Origin: Litorimonas taeanensis | GTDB taxonomy: Bacteria > Pseudomonadota > Alphaproteobacteria > Caulobacterales > Maricaulaceae | Length of the DNA stretch: 64,000 nucleotides | Assembly: GCF_003634015.1 (NCBI RefSeq) | Contig: NZ_RBII01000001.1 | Location: 1,488,001-1,552,000, forward strand | Direction of reading: 5' to 3' | Shown: positions 1-8,776 of the stretch, one piece after another | How the letters are laid out: each line of letters starts with the position of its first letter | How positions within the stretch are numbered: position 1 is the stretch's first letter | Translations under genes and position numbers: made by a program | Notes under the pieces: model-generated | Told to the model about the DNA's origin: nothing | The model's database searches: none | Seen by the model: only the letters and a program-made list of their open reading frames with translations

Positions 1-1843
1 CACCCGCAAATAAATCGAGACCTTTCACAGGGGTCCAGCTTACATCAGCTTCAACGCCATATGATGTCGCTTCATCTAAGTTGGACAGGGAGTTTGATGT
101 AAAAGAGCCACCATTTTGCGTCGTGAATGGGACGAAAATTCGGGCCTGTGGATTATCATAAAGTTGATAAAAAGCGGCCATATTGAAAGCGATTTCTGAG
201 CCCGCAAATTTAACGCCAGTTTCAAACGCATTAACAGTCTCCGCTCCAAAGAGGCCCTCATCTGTGAAGTGCGTTGCATTATTGATAACTTCACCATTAA
301 AGCCACCGCTCTTAAAGCCATTGGAATAAGAGGCATAAAGCAAAGTTTCATCTGAGACGGAATAATTCAGACCAATATTCCCTGAGAGGCGTGTGTCCGA
401 AATTTCATTTTGACCAATAGCCAGACCCAGACCATTTTGATTATTCAGGGCCGTAATACCATCATCGAAATAATGACGGCCTTCCCCACTACCTTCTATC
501 ACTTCATGCGTTAATCGCGCGCCCAAAACGACATCAAGTTTCGGTAATATTTCGACCGTATTATAAGTAAACAAAGCGGCTGTTTTGCGGGATTGCTCTA
601 TTGTTGAGAGCAATGTTGTCGCTGTCCCGTCCGAAGCAGGGTTCGGCCCTACGCGACCCGGAGCGCCAACATAACGACAGGTTCCCAATAATGTTTCAGG
701 GTTTAAGTCACCGCACCATATAAGATAGTCTTGGTCAAACTCTTCCGCCTCTAAATAAGCACCAGCCATCAATTCCAGTTTATCAGATACATAACTGAGC
801 CTTAGCTCTTGACTGACTTGTTCAAAATTCCTGTCGTAAGCCAAGTTCGCATTTAATGAGGTTACGTCAAACGGGGCGGGTGTTCCGTCAAAGTCAAAAC
901 CATATTGCTGGTTATAGCTTTCGAAAGCCGTCAATGAGACCACCGTCAAATTGTCAAACGCATGCGTGACATTTACAGAGGCCCCAAAAAATTCATTGTC
1001 AGTATCCTGAATCCCATCAGGGCCAATAGAAATTTGATGCGCCTCTACATTACGGCTGTCATTTAAGGGGGCTTGATTAATACCGTTATCTTCTGCGTAA
1101 TGAATATTCATCAGAACATCAGTTGCAGGGGAAGCCTTTAGCCAAGCTATGGCTCTAAGACCAAATTCATCACGTTCCCCTCCGCCTTGTTTTGGGGCCT
1201 CAATCGCATCATTCGTAGCAACATTTTCAAGAACAGGGCCTTGATTGAGATACCGACCAGATAGGCGTAATGAAAAAACATCGCTAACTGGCAAAGTCGC
1301 CGCCGCATTTAGGTTAAAGCGGTCAAAATTCCCATACTCACCAGCGACATATCCTGTTTTCACATCACCGGGCAAAACCGAATTAAAGTTTATAGCACCA
1401 CTAGAAGCATTTCGACCATATAAGGCCCCTTGTGGGCCTTTTAATACTTCGGCTTGCTCCACATCAAATAAGAGCGGCCCCGTTTGAACATTGGTCGCTT
1501 GATACACACCATCCACATATACTGCAGCGGCTGTAGGTGTCAGCGCTTGGTGATCTACCGCGCCAATACCGCGAATTTGAAAGGCAATTTGATTACCATT
1601 CGCGACCGCCGCCTGAAGGCCAGAAACGCGCTGTGTGAGCTCCTCCGCGCTGTCAAATTGCGATAATGTATCCCCATCAATCACAGAGACACTCATCCCT
1701 AAATCTTGAGTATTCTTTGCAATTTTGGTCGCAGTGACAATGACTTCATCTGATATGGCTTGAGCAATAGCGGCCTGTGATGCCGACATCAAAAAAGCAA
1801 AAGAAAGAAAGAAAGGGGTTTTCAAAGAGCTAAATTTCGTCAT
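1..1843 (-). CDS. TonB-dependent receptor, N-terminal part (runs off window start)
   Basis: Outer-membrane active transporter for an unidentified ligand, energised through TonB-ExbB-ExbD. The reading frame is open from the ATG at 1843 to the window edge, about 614 codons. It begins with a signal peptide (hydrophobic core, cleavage near AIAQA), then a plug domain with the typical EVIVTATK segment, RGIGAVDHQ and GPQGALYGRNASSG, followed by alternating barrel strands (for example YASYSNGFKSGGFNGE). GAAGG lies just upstream of the ATG. The C-terminal barrel and terminal Phe are outside the window. The plug/barrel arrangement matches the large receptor family of marine alphaproteobacteria. No Fur box is obvious upstream, so the substrate (iron complex, vitamin, or glycan/other nutrient) stays open. 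Confidence 0.93.
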   Translation of the reverse strand, partial: MTKFSSLKTPFFLSFAFLMSASQAAIAQAISDEVIVTATKIAKNTQDLGMSVSVIDGDTLSQFDSAEELTQRVSGLQAAVANGNQIAFQIRGIGAVDHQALTPTAAAVYVDGVYQATNVQTGPLLFDVEQAEVLKGPQGALYGRNASSGAINFNSVLPGDVKTGYVAGEYGNFDRFNLNAAATLPVSDVFSLRLSGRYLNQGPVLENVATNDAIEAPKQGGGERDEFGLRAIAWLKASPATDVLMNIHYAEDNGINQAPLNDSRNVEAHQISIGPDGIQDTDNEFFGASVNVTHAFDNLTVVSLTAFESYNQQYGFDFDGTPAPFDVTSLNANLAYDRNFEQVSQELRLSYVSDKLELMAGAYLEAEEFDQDYLIWCGDLNPETLLGTCRYVGAPGRVGPNPASDGTATTLLSTIEQSRKTAALFTYNTVEILPKLDVVLGARLTHEVIEGSGEGRHYFDDGITALNNQNGLGLAIGQNEISDTRLSGNIGLNYSVSDETLLYASYSNGFKSGGFNGEVINNATHFTDEGLFGAETVNAFETGVKFAGSEIAFNMAAFYQLYDNPQARIFVPFTTQNGGSFTSNSLSNLDEATSYGVEADVSWTPVKGLDLFAG

Positions 1844-1987
1844 GAACCTTCAATTCGCAGTGACTGACCAGCAAAGAAGGGCATGTCTGTATAGAACCGT
1901 TGGGTCTTTGCAACCCCTTACATAACTATACGATTTAAATTGTTTTGGCTCATAATTAGGCGATAAGATAAAACCTACGAGCCTATC

Positions 1988-3190
1988 TCAGGCGGAAAGT
2001 TCAAGCCTTTCATCCGTATAGACTTTTTCAAAGAGAGATAGAAAGGTTCGATTCCAACTGTAGTTTTTCAAAACATGTTCTCGGGCATTCTTTCCGATGT
2101 CACTGATTTGTTCAGAACGCCAAAGTCTTTCAATGGCCAAGGCCATGGCTTTTGCGTCCCCTACAGGCCCTAAATGACCAAGGGTACTCGGAACGCGCTC
2201 AATCATAGCCCCTGCCTTAACACCTATGACAGGCAATCCAGAGGCTTGCGCCTCTATAATTGAAATCCCAAAGGTTTCATGCGCCATAGCGGAAACATAA
2301 ATATCACTAGACGCCAGAAGTTTAGCGAGTGTTTCCCGCTCTCGCACAAAGCCTGTGAAGGTCACGGACTTACCTTGAGACCGCTTCATAAGGGCCTCTT
2401 TTAAATTACCGTCTCCAATCATAACAAGGTGTGCATTCATCGTGCATGGAAGCGACATAAATGCTTCTAGCACGACATTGGCTTGCTTTTCCTTATCTAA
2501 TCGGCCCGCATAGACCAGAATGGGAGACCCTTTTAATTCACGGCGCCAAGCCTCATCTGCCTTATCAGGTGAAAAGACCTGCGTATCCGTCCCCAAGGAT
2601 AGCCTATGAACATAGCCTACACCTAAACCTGACAGCCGTTCGGCCATATCGTCGTTTAACGCAAAAACTCTGTCGAACTGACCATATAATTTTGACGCAT
2701 AATTATAGGCCTTCGCTTTTAAATGGCTCGCTTGTTTAGCGCCAATAAATTTACGGCTCAGAGTTTCAACATAGACAGTTGGAAAATCTGTATGATAGGC
2801 CGCGACGAGAAGTGTCTGCGGATGGTCGCGGCGATAGGCGATTGCTGCCCACGGTAAGTTATAAGCATCATGACATTCTATTACATCAGGGCATTGTGAC
2901 CTTAAGGCGCGTATGACTGATTTTGACCGTATCAAGAGTCTGTAATTCGGGCTTCCCGGCACTCGCGGCGATGCAATCTCAATTGTAACATGTCGCCCCT
3001 GCCTTGTAACGCGATCAATAGGGCCAGGAATAATGAGAACATGTTTATGATGACTATTAGCCTCAATATATTTGCGTTTTTCTGTTAAATAGGTACGCAC
3101 GCCGCCGCCCATTTCAGAGTAAGACTGCGTTAAATCACAAAAGGTCATGACATTTTTTTGCGCGCGAATTTTGCTATAGAGCCTCTCCAT
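1988..3190 (-). CDS. GT4-type glycosyltransferase
   Basis: 400-residue retaining glycosyltransferase with the GT-B fold. Visible motifs: the N-terminal glycine-rich nucleotide-sugar loop MGGGVRTYL (about 27-35), LVYAGRLDKEKQ (about 225-236) opening the C-terminal Rossmann domain, IGDGNLKEAL, and the E-x7-E signature HETFGISIIEAQASG with Glu305 and Glu313. It is cytoplasmic or membrane-peripheral with no transmembrane segment. It is transcribed divergently from the second glycosyltransferase at 3366, with a palindrome between them, so it probably belongs to the same envelope lipid or glycan pathway. Acceptor and sugar donor cannot be read from sequence. A downstream Met15 is an alternative start; the longer form keeps the protein near the usual family length. 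Confidence 0.88.
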   Translation of the reverse strand: MERLYSKIRAQKNVMTFCDLTQSYSEMGGGVRTYLTEKRKYIEANSHHKHVLIIPGPIDRVTRQGRHVTIEIASPRVPGSPNYRLLIRSKSVIRALRSQCPDVIECHDAYNLPWAAIAYRRDHPQTLLVAAYHTDFPTVYVETLSRKFIGAKQASHLKAKAYNYASKLYGQFDRVFALNDDMAERLSGLGVGYVHRLSLGTDTQVFSPDKADEAWRRELKGSPILVYAGRLDKEKQANVVLEAFMSLPCTMNAHLVMIGDGNLKEALMKRSQGKSVTFTGFVRERETLAKLLASSDIYVSAMAHETFGISIIEAQASGLPVIGVKAGAMIERVPSTLGHLGPVGDAKAMALAIERLWRSEQISDIGKNAREHVLKNYSWNRTFLSLFEKVYTDERLELSA

Positions 3191-3268
3191 ACGCAGCAGA
3201 ACTAAGTGAGTTTCTTGATGCTTTTATGTCCGTTACATCAAAAAAATGTCGTCAAATAAAAATGCAAA

Positions 3269-3295
3269 TGTCATATTTTATCAAAAAATATGACA
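3269..3295. promoter_or_regulatory. Perfect 11+11 bp palindrome between divergent glycosyltransferase genes
   Basis: Arms TGTCATATTTT (3269-3279) and AAAATATGACA (3285-3295) are exact reverse complements around a 5-nt spacer. The site lies 79 nt from the minus-strand GT start (3190) and 71 nt from the plus-strand GT start (3366), which suits an operator serving both promoters. The TGTCAT ends resemble one half of a Pho box, but the second half does not match the direct-repeat form, so assignment to PhoB is only a guess. The regulator is unknown. Confidence 0.55.
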
Positions 3296-3365
3296 CCGAA
3301 TCCCGCCAGAGAGACGCCGATATGCAGTAGTGTTGCATGCGTCACGGATTAGGGAATATTAAGAG

Positions 3366-4571
3366 ATGTCATCAAATCTAAGGATAGCCCTTTTCTCAGG
3401 TAATTATAATTATCAAGCTGATGGCGCCAATAAAGCACTAAATAAATTAGTGGCCTTTCTTGAAAGCCGAGCCGTTGAAGTCCGGGTCTTTTCTCCTACC
3501 TCACCGCATGCAGCCTTTGAGGCAGCTGGTCAGATTACGTCCGTGCCCTCTATTCCTTTACCAGGACGCGGCGAATATCGCGTTGGTTTTTCACTAAACA
3601 AAAACCTACGTCAGCAGATTAAATCCTTTAACCCTCAACTGTTTCACCTTTCAGCCCCCGATATTTTAGGGCATTCTGCTCTCAACTTTTCCAAAGCCTT
3701 AGGTATTCCCGCCATTGCCTCATTTCACACTCGTTTTGATACTTATTTTAAATATTATAAATTAGGCTGGGTGGAGCCATATTGCCGCAAAAAAATGGCG
3801 CAATTTTATGAACGATGCGCCCAAGTTTATGTCCCAAGTCATTCAATCGGGCGGGTATTACAGGATGACGGTATATTAGGCTCTAATATGCGAATTTGGA
3901 GTCGCGGGATTGAACGTCATAAATTCAGCCCAAAATTTCGTGACATGGACTGGCGACGCAAAAATGGGATTGAAGATAGCGATGTGGTTCTAAGCTTTGT
4001 CGGACGGCTCGTGCGTGAAAAGGGATTGGACGTCTATGCCGATTTAATTGACTCCCTCACCGCCCGTGGCCTGCCTGTCAAACCTTTGATTGTTGGCGAC
4101 GGCCCTGAATTTGAAAAAATGAAAACCCGTTTACCTCACGCTGTAATGACTGGTCACGTTTCGGGTGAAGACCTTTCTCGTGCTTATGCAAGCTCTGACA
4201 TTTTCATTAATCCAAGCCTGACAGAAACTTTTGGCAATGTAACATTAGAAGCGATGGCTTCAGGCGTTCCCACAATATGTTTGAACGCAACGGGCAGTGT
4301 AGATCTAGTAGATCACGGCATAACAGGTTGGCTTGCTAATTCAGATAAAGAGCCGGCTTGGATCGAAAAAACAATAGGACTTGTGAAGGATAAAGACGCC
4401 CGCATTCAGATGGGCCGTATGGGCCGTTTGAAAAGTGCGGATTATGACTGGAACACTATCATGCAAGGCCTATTAGATGATTATAGGCAGGTTATTTCTC
4501 AGTCTCGTGCCTATCAGTTTGAAGAAAACACGCCCCTCAATAACCGTACACTTTCGGCCCATGCTTCCTAA
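3366..4571 (+). CDS. GT4-type glycosyltransferase, likely glycolipid-forming
   Basis: 401-residue GT-B glycosyltransferase. Motifs: LFSGNYNYQADGANKAL at the N-terminus, ASFHTRFDTYFKYY (about 118-131) as in lipid-linked hexosyl/mannosyltransferases of the MgtA/SqdX type, FVGRLVREKG (211-220), IVGDGPEFE, and the E-x7-E motif TETFGNVTLEAMASG with Glu287 and Glu295. The ATG at 3366 follows AAGAG closely. It is the first gene of an operon whose next members overlap it and each other (membrane protein, MMPL exporter, DUF2141, glycerophosphodiesterase). That context favours making a glycosylated lipid at the inner membrane. The sugar is not determinable. Confidence 0.88.
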   Translation: MSSNLRIALFSGNYNYQADGANKALNKLVAFLESRAVEVRVFSPTSPHAAFEAAGQITSVPSIPLPGRGEYRVGFSLNKNLRQQIKSFNPQLFHLSAPDILGHSALNFSKALGIPAIASFHTRFDTYFKYYKLGWVEPYCRKKMAQFYERCAQVYVPSHSIGRVLQDDGILGSNMRIWSRGIERHKFSPKFRDMDWRRKNGIEDSDVVLSFVGRLVREKGLDVYADLIDSLTARGLPVKPLIVGDGPEFEKMKTRLPHAVMTGHVSGEDLSRAYASSDIFINPSLTETFGNVTLEAMASGVPTICLNATGSVDLVDHGITGWLANSDKEPAWIEKTIGLVKDKDARIQMGRMGRLKSADYDWNTIMQGLLDDYRQVISQSRAYQFEENTPLNNRTLSAHAS

Positions 4572-5562
4572 TTCTGTGAACACCCCTCTACAGGGTTTCA
4601 GAGCTTTTTTTACGCGCCTTATTGATAAGCAAAAGATGGGCGATAAGCGCCTTAAACAAGCCTTATCAATAATACGCTGGCTTGCACTCGCCGCCATTTT
4701 GACATTTCTAATCTATAGGCTGAGTAAAATTGGTTGGAACAGCCTATATGAATCGCGCCCCACATCGGTTTTATTTTACTTGATATCGGTTCTGATGTTC
4801 ATGGTCATGCCAATCGTAGATAAAATTAATTATTTCATCATGACTGGCCACAATATCCCCGAAGGGATAAAGGTTTTTTCCCGCAAGCAAGTTTTTAATG
4901 AAGCCATTGTGAGCTATGCGGGCGAAACCTATCTATGCCCTAAATTGGCGGCCCTACCTGGCCATGATACGCGTAAGGCCCTAATTGCCATAAAAGATAA
5001 CACGCTTATCTCGGCCTTAGTTTCTAACACATGGACTCTTGTTCTTATTCTTTGTGTGTGGTGGGTCGGAAGAAGCGATATCCTGAATGAAATTTGGAAT
5101 CTCTCGCCAATACTCAATGGTGTTTTTGGTGCTTTTTGCTGCTTGCTCTATTTAGTATCTATCGTCTTTTTCAGAAAATTTATGAAACGGGCATTTCGCG
5201 AAATCTGGCGCGTTGCGGCCATACATGGCGTGCGCATCATTATATTAGCCGCTCTGCAGATTGCGCAATGGAAGAGTGCTTTGCCATCTGAAGAGATATC
5301 ATTTTGGGTTATGTTTTTAGCCGTTCAAACCTTGGTTAAACGCGTCCCTATAAATGGTGACCTTATGTTCCTCAGCGTCGCCTTGCTCCTTTCAGGGTTT
5401 TTGAATGGTGATGGCAACACTGTAACGGCTATGTTAGTTGCCGCGGCAGCCATGAATCAGATAGTTCAATTTGCGGCTTTTCTTTTAACCTCTGATGTTA
5501 AATCTAAATCGCGTGAATCTCGGCCGCACTATCCATTGGCAGAGCACGCTGCAGCCGAATGA
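4561..5562 (+). CDS. Polytopic inner-membrane protein in the lipid operon
   Basis: About 333 residues with roughly seven to eight hydrophobic segments (for example LALAAILTFLIYRL, VLFYLISVLMFMVMPIV, LVLILCVWWVG, MLVAAAAMNQIVQFAAFLL). I do not recognise a defined family with certainty. It loosely recalls the HpnL/UPF0104 type of membrane protein that accompanies HpnN-like exporters in hopanoid operons. I chose the ATG at 4561, which overlaps the glycosyltransferase stop by 11 nt; an upstream in-frame ATG at 4477 would overlap by 95 nt, and one at 4636 would shorten the protein. Its stop overlaps the next start in an ATGA, implying translational coupling with the MMPL gene. Confidence 0.75.
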   Translation: MLPNSVNTPLQGFRAFFTRLIDKQKMGDKRLKQALSIIRWLALAAILTFLIYRLSKIGWNSLYESRPTSVLFYLISVLMFMVMPIVDKINYFIMTGHNIPEGIKVFSRKQVFNEAIVSYAGETYLCPKLAALPGHDTRKALIAIKDNTLISALVSNTWTLVLILCVWWVGRSDILNEIWNLSPILNGVFGAFCCLLYLVSIVFFRKFMKRAFREIWRVAAIHGVRIIILAALQIAQWKSALPSEEISFWVMFLAVQTLVKRVPINGDLMFLSVALLLSGFLNGDGNTVTAMLVAAAAMNQIVQFAAFLLTSDVKSKSRESRPHYPLAEHAAAE

Positions 5563-8057
5563 AATGGACGGTACTAAATAAGGCCGCCACCCGTTGGGCT
5601 GGCTGTATTTCTCGCCGTGCAGGTCTTATTTGTATGGCGAGCCTAATAATAACAATGCTGGCTTTTCAGCATATGAAAACCCTCAATGTTTCCACCCAAA
5701 TCAACGCCCTCATGCCTGAAGGTGCAAGGAGCGTTCGGACCTTGAATAAGGCGCTTGAAAAAACTGGGAGCTTTGCTGCCATTCAAATTGTCGCCAATGC
5801 AAACAGCCCTGACGCAGTTTTGGCGCAATTAGGTGCCATTAAAAAGCAAATCGATACCTATGATTGGGTCGGCTCCAGTCAATATTATGAGGACATTGAG
5901 GTCCTTGAAAATCATAAATTACTCTATCTCAGCCTTGAAGAATTGCTAGAGTTAGAGGCCGAAATCAATCAGGCCTACCCCACACTTATTGCGAAAAACA
6001 TTGGTGCTTTTTTCGGAGCCTCAGTCCGTTACACAGAACGCGGAGCCGGCCTAACGGGAGAGTCTACATCTCAGATAGACCCTGACATGCTAGAGGCCTT
6101 TAAGAGCATAACAGATACATCTAAATCTAATAGCAAACGATATTTTACGTCTGACGATGGGTTAACGGGCGTCCTTATCGTTTGGCCCAAAGCAGGGCAA
6201 GATTCGCTATTGGATGCAAAGCGTATGGTCGATGATAGCTACCGTTTAATTGACAGGCTTAATACAACCCCAGAGGATAAAGTTGCGCTAGGGGTTGGCG
6301 GACGTATTGCAAGCCAAGTCGCTCAATTTGAATCGATCACCCGTGATTTAAAATACGGACTTATAAGCGCTATTGGCCTCATCATTTTGATGCTCTTATT
6401 TGCCTATCGAAGCTTCATGGCCATTCCCATTATATTGATACCGCTTGGCTGCGGAATCATTATCACTTTGGGATTAACGGCCATCATTATTGGAAATTTA
6501 AACCTTATTACGGTTTTTCTTACGCTTATCCTTTTTGGTTTAGGCATTGATTTTGCCATACACAACTTCAGCCGGTACCAAGAAGAACGACGTAAAGGTC
6601 ACTCCCAAGAGAGAGCGGTCCAAATCATTATTCATGATACAGGTGCGGCGTCATTGCTTGCGGCTACGACCACAGCGCTCGCATTTTTTGCCCTAATCTT
6701 CACAGAGTTTAGAGCCTTTTCAGAATTTGGAATTATTGCCGGCATAGGCATACTTATAATCTGCCTATCCATGTACACGCTTCAACCTGCCCTTATTGTT
6801 CTCGCGGATAGGATAGGTTGGACAATTAATCCTAGATCAAAAAAACAAAAGTTATTTCGGTATCGATGGGGCTTTAATCCATTACGTTACCGCCTGCCAA
6901 TTTTAACCGCTGTCATAATCACGGCTGTTTCAGCGGCCTATTTCGCCCCCAAAATCAAGTTTGAAACAGATACAAAAAAGCTCGAAGCACAAATGCCAGC
7001 ACGACATGTCACCGCTACCGAACAAATACAAAAAGTGATAAGAACAGGCAATTCACGGGCCATTATAGTGGCAGAAAACTACGACGACCTCGTAAAAATT
7101 GATGAATATTTCAAACATAAGATAAAAGAAGATGACGCAAGCCCGACGATAAAATCTGTTTCTAGCTTAATTGATTTCATCCCTAACAAAGCCAGCCAAT
7201 TAGAACGGCTTGCGATAATTAAACGTCTTGCCAAAAGCGCCTATAATTTACGCGTTTTCGATCCGGAAACATATGAATCTAGTTTGAAATTTTTAACAAT
7301 AGAAGCCTTAAACATTGCTGACTTACCGCCGGGGCTACGACGTACCTATTTAGGGCAGTCTACGGGATCTCAACAAAATGATTTTGAAGATAGAGATACA
7401 GACTATCTTGTTTATGTTGATAATGCCGTAAATCTTGACGACGCGCGAAATGCCAAAGCTTTCTCGGATGATGTCGCGCAATTCACGATAGATGGTCAAA
7501 ATCATTATGCCGCTTCCGAGAGTTTCATTTTAGTGGAAATGCTTGGCCTCATGAAAGCCGATGCCATAAAAGCTATTTTACTCGTGAGTGTAACAACGAG
7601 TTTTGTGGTTTTTATCTTTCTAAGAAATTTTTGGGCGACTCTTATCGTCTTGGCCCCAACCTTGATTGGCCTTGCTGCAACTGTGGCGATAATGGGGGCA
7701 TTCGGCCCCGCTTTGTCCATTATGAATATGGTAATTTTACCATCGCTCATCGGTATATCCGTTGATAACGGTATTCACATTTTCCACCGCTTTGAGAGTG
7801 AAGGCCCTGACGCAGATATTTTAGGCATTATGTCGACTACGGGAAGAGCCTCAGTCTTAACGACGCTAACCACCCTTATCGGGTTTGGGGGTATGATTAC
7901 CGCGTCAATGGCGGGACTGCGTTCCCTCGCCTTATTGGCTATTATCGGCTTCCTTGCCTGCTTGATTACTACAGGGTTTGTTTTACCAATCCTGTTAGAA
8001 TTCTACCAAAAACACTTTCAAAGAAAACGCCTTCAACCTCTGGGGTCGGCCTTATGA
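5559..8057 (+). CDS. RND/MMPL-family lipid exporter (HpnN-like)
   Basis: 832-residue RND-superfamily transporter of the MMPL/HpnN class. One N-terminal membrane helix is followed by a periplasmic loop, a cluster of about five helices (around residues 265-430), a second helix near the domain boundary, a second periplasmic loop and a second cluster at the C-terminus. FGLGIDFAIHNFSRYQEE and IGISVDNGIHIFHRFE are the paired G-x-D membrane motifs of proton-driven members. The family moves hydrophobic substrates such as hopanoids, glycolipids or fatty acids toward the outer membrane. The ATGA overlap with the preceding gene and the overlap with the next gene place it in one operon, and its likely cargo is the product of the upstream glycosyltransferase (inference). 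Confidence 0.87.
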   Translation: MKWTVLNKAATRWAGCISRRAGLICMASLIITMLAFQHMKTLNVSTQINALMPEGARSVRTLNKALEKTGSFAAIQIVANANSPDAVLAQLGAIKKQIDTYDWVGSSQYYEDIEVLENHKLLYLSLEELLELEAEINQAYPTLIAKNIGAFFGASVRYTERGAGLTGESTSQIDPDMLEAFKSITDTSKSNSKRYFTSDDGLTGVLIVWPKAGQDSLLDAKRMVDDSYRLIDRLNTTPEDKVALGVGGRIASQVAQFESITRDLKYGLISAIGLIILMLLFAYRSFMAIPIILIPLGCGIIITLGLTAIIIGNLNLITVFLTLILFGLGIDFAIHNFSRYQEERRKGHSQERAVQIIIHDTGAASLLAATTTALAFFALIFTEFRAFSEFGIIAGIGILIICLSMYTLQPALIVLADRIGWTINPRSKKQKLFRYRWGFNPLRYRLPILTAVIITAVSAAYFAPKIKFETDTKKLEAQMPARHVTATEQIQKVIRTGNSRAIIVAENYDDLVKIDEYFKHKIKEDDASPTIKSVSSLIDFIPNKASQLERLAIIKRLAKSAYNLRVFDPETYESSLKFLTIEALNIADLPPGLRRTYLGQSTGSQQNDFEDRDTDYLVYVDNAVNLDDARNAKAFSDDVAQFTIDGQNHYAASESFILVEMLGLMKADAIKAILLVSVTTSFVVFIFLRNFWATLIVLAPTLIGLAATVAIMGAFGPALSIMNMVILPSLIGISVDNGIHIFHRFESEGPDADILGIMSTTGRASVLTTLTTLIGFGGMITASMAGLRSLALLAIIGFLACLITTGFVLPILLEFYQKHFQRKRLQPLGSAL

Positions 8058-8776
8058 AACGGATTCTTACCGCCATTATTGTCTGCTTAGCAATTGCGAC
8101 TGGATCGAGGACGGCATTTGCTCAATTTAACGGGAAAGCTTACTCAGAACTCGAAGTCATTTTGTATGACGCAGAAACAATTGAACGCATAAATAAACCA
8201 AAAACGCCGCCGCTCCCAATTACGCCTTCCCCAGTTGCGCCTTCCGTTACAGCACCAAGCGTCCTTAATATTCAGCCACCACCTCCTCCAATTTACCCGC
8301 GTGATCTTAGCCCGCGATACACAATGATAGAAAAAGGGGTTCCCATTATAATCGACCCGCAACCCTGCGAGCCGAGCAAACCTGACCTTGCAATTACCAT
8401 AGAAAATGTTGAAAATTCAAAAGGGTTTATTGTGGCCGACCTTCACGATGACAATGAAGAGAATTTTTTGAATTCAGACAAGGTTGTCCTCAGAATACGC
8501 GCCACAGCCCAAGCAGGTCGTACATATTTCTGCCTCCCCTTACCATCGCCCGGCGAATATGCCGTAGGTATATACCATGATGAAAACGACAATCATAAAT
8601 TCGATAAAGGGCTTTTGAAAATTCCCAAAGAACGCTTTGGCATGTCAAATAATCCACCCTTCGGCCTTAAAGCACCGGATTACTCCGAAAGTGCTTTCAC
8701 GGTTCCTGAAACCGGCACTGAAATCACCATACAGCTATTTTCATCTGGTGACATTTTGAAAGGATCTAAACGATGA
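8054..8776 (+). CDS. DUF2141 exported protein
   Basis: 240 residues. An N-terminal signal peptide (AIIVCLAIATGSRTAFAQ) precedes a proline-rich stretch (PPLPITPSP, QPPPPPIYP) and a C-terminal DUF2141 domain from about residue 110. The domain carries the family hallmarks GEYAVGIYHDENDNHKFD and IPKERFGMSNNPP. DUF2141 proteins are small periplasmic beta-proteins of unknown function. The proline-rich linker may span part of the periplasm. It starts inside the 3' end of the MMPL gene and its own end overlaps the GDPD start, so it is cotranslated with a lipid exporter and a lipid-head-group hydrolase. That suggests an accessory role in lipid handling, not shown by sequence alone. Confidence 0.85.
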   Translation: MKRILTAIIVCLAIATGSRTAFAQFNGKAYSELEVILYDAETIERINKPKTPPLPITPSPVAPSVTAPSVLNIQPPPPPIYPRDLSPRYTMIEKGVPIIIDPQPCEPSKPDLAITIENVENSKGFIVADLHDDNEENFLNSDKVVLRIRATAQAGRTYFCLPLPSPGEYAVGIYHDENDNHKFDKGLLKIPKERFGMSNNPPFGLKAPDYSESAFTVPETGTEITIQLFSSGDILKGSKR

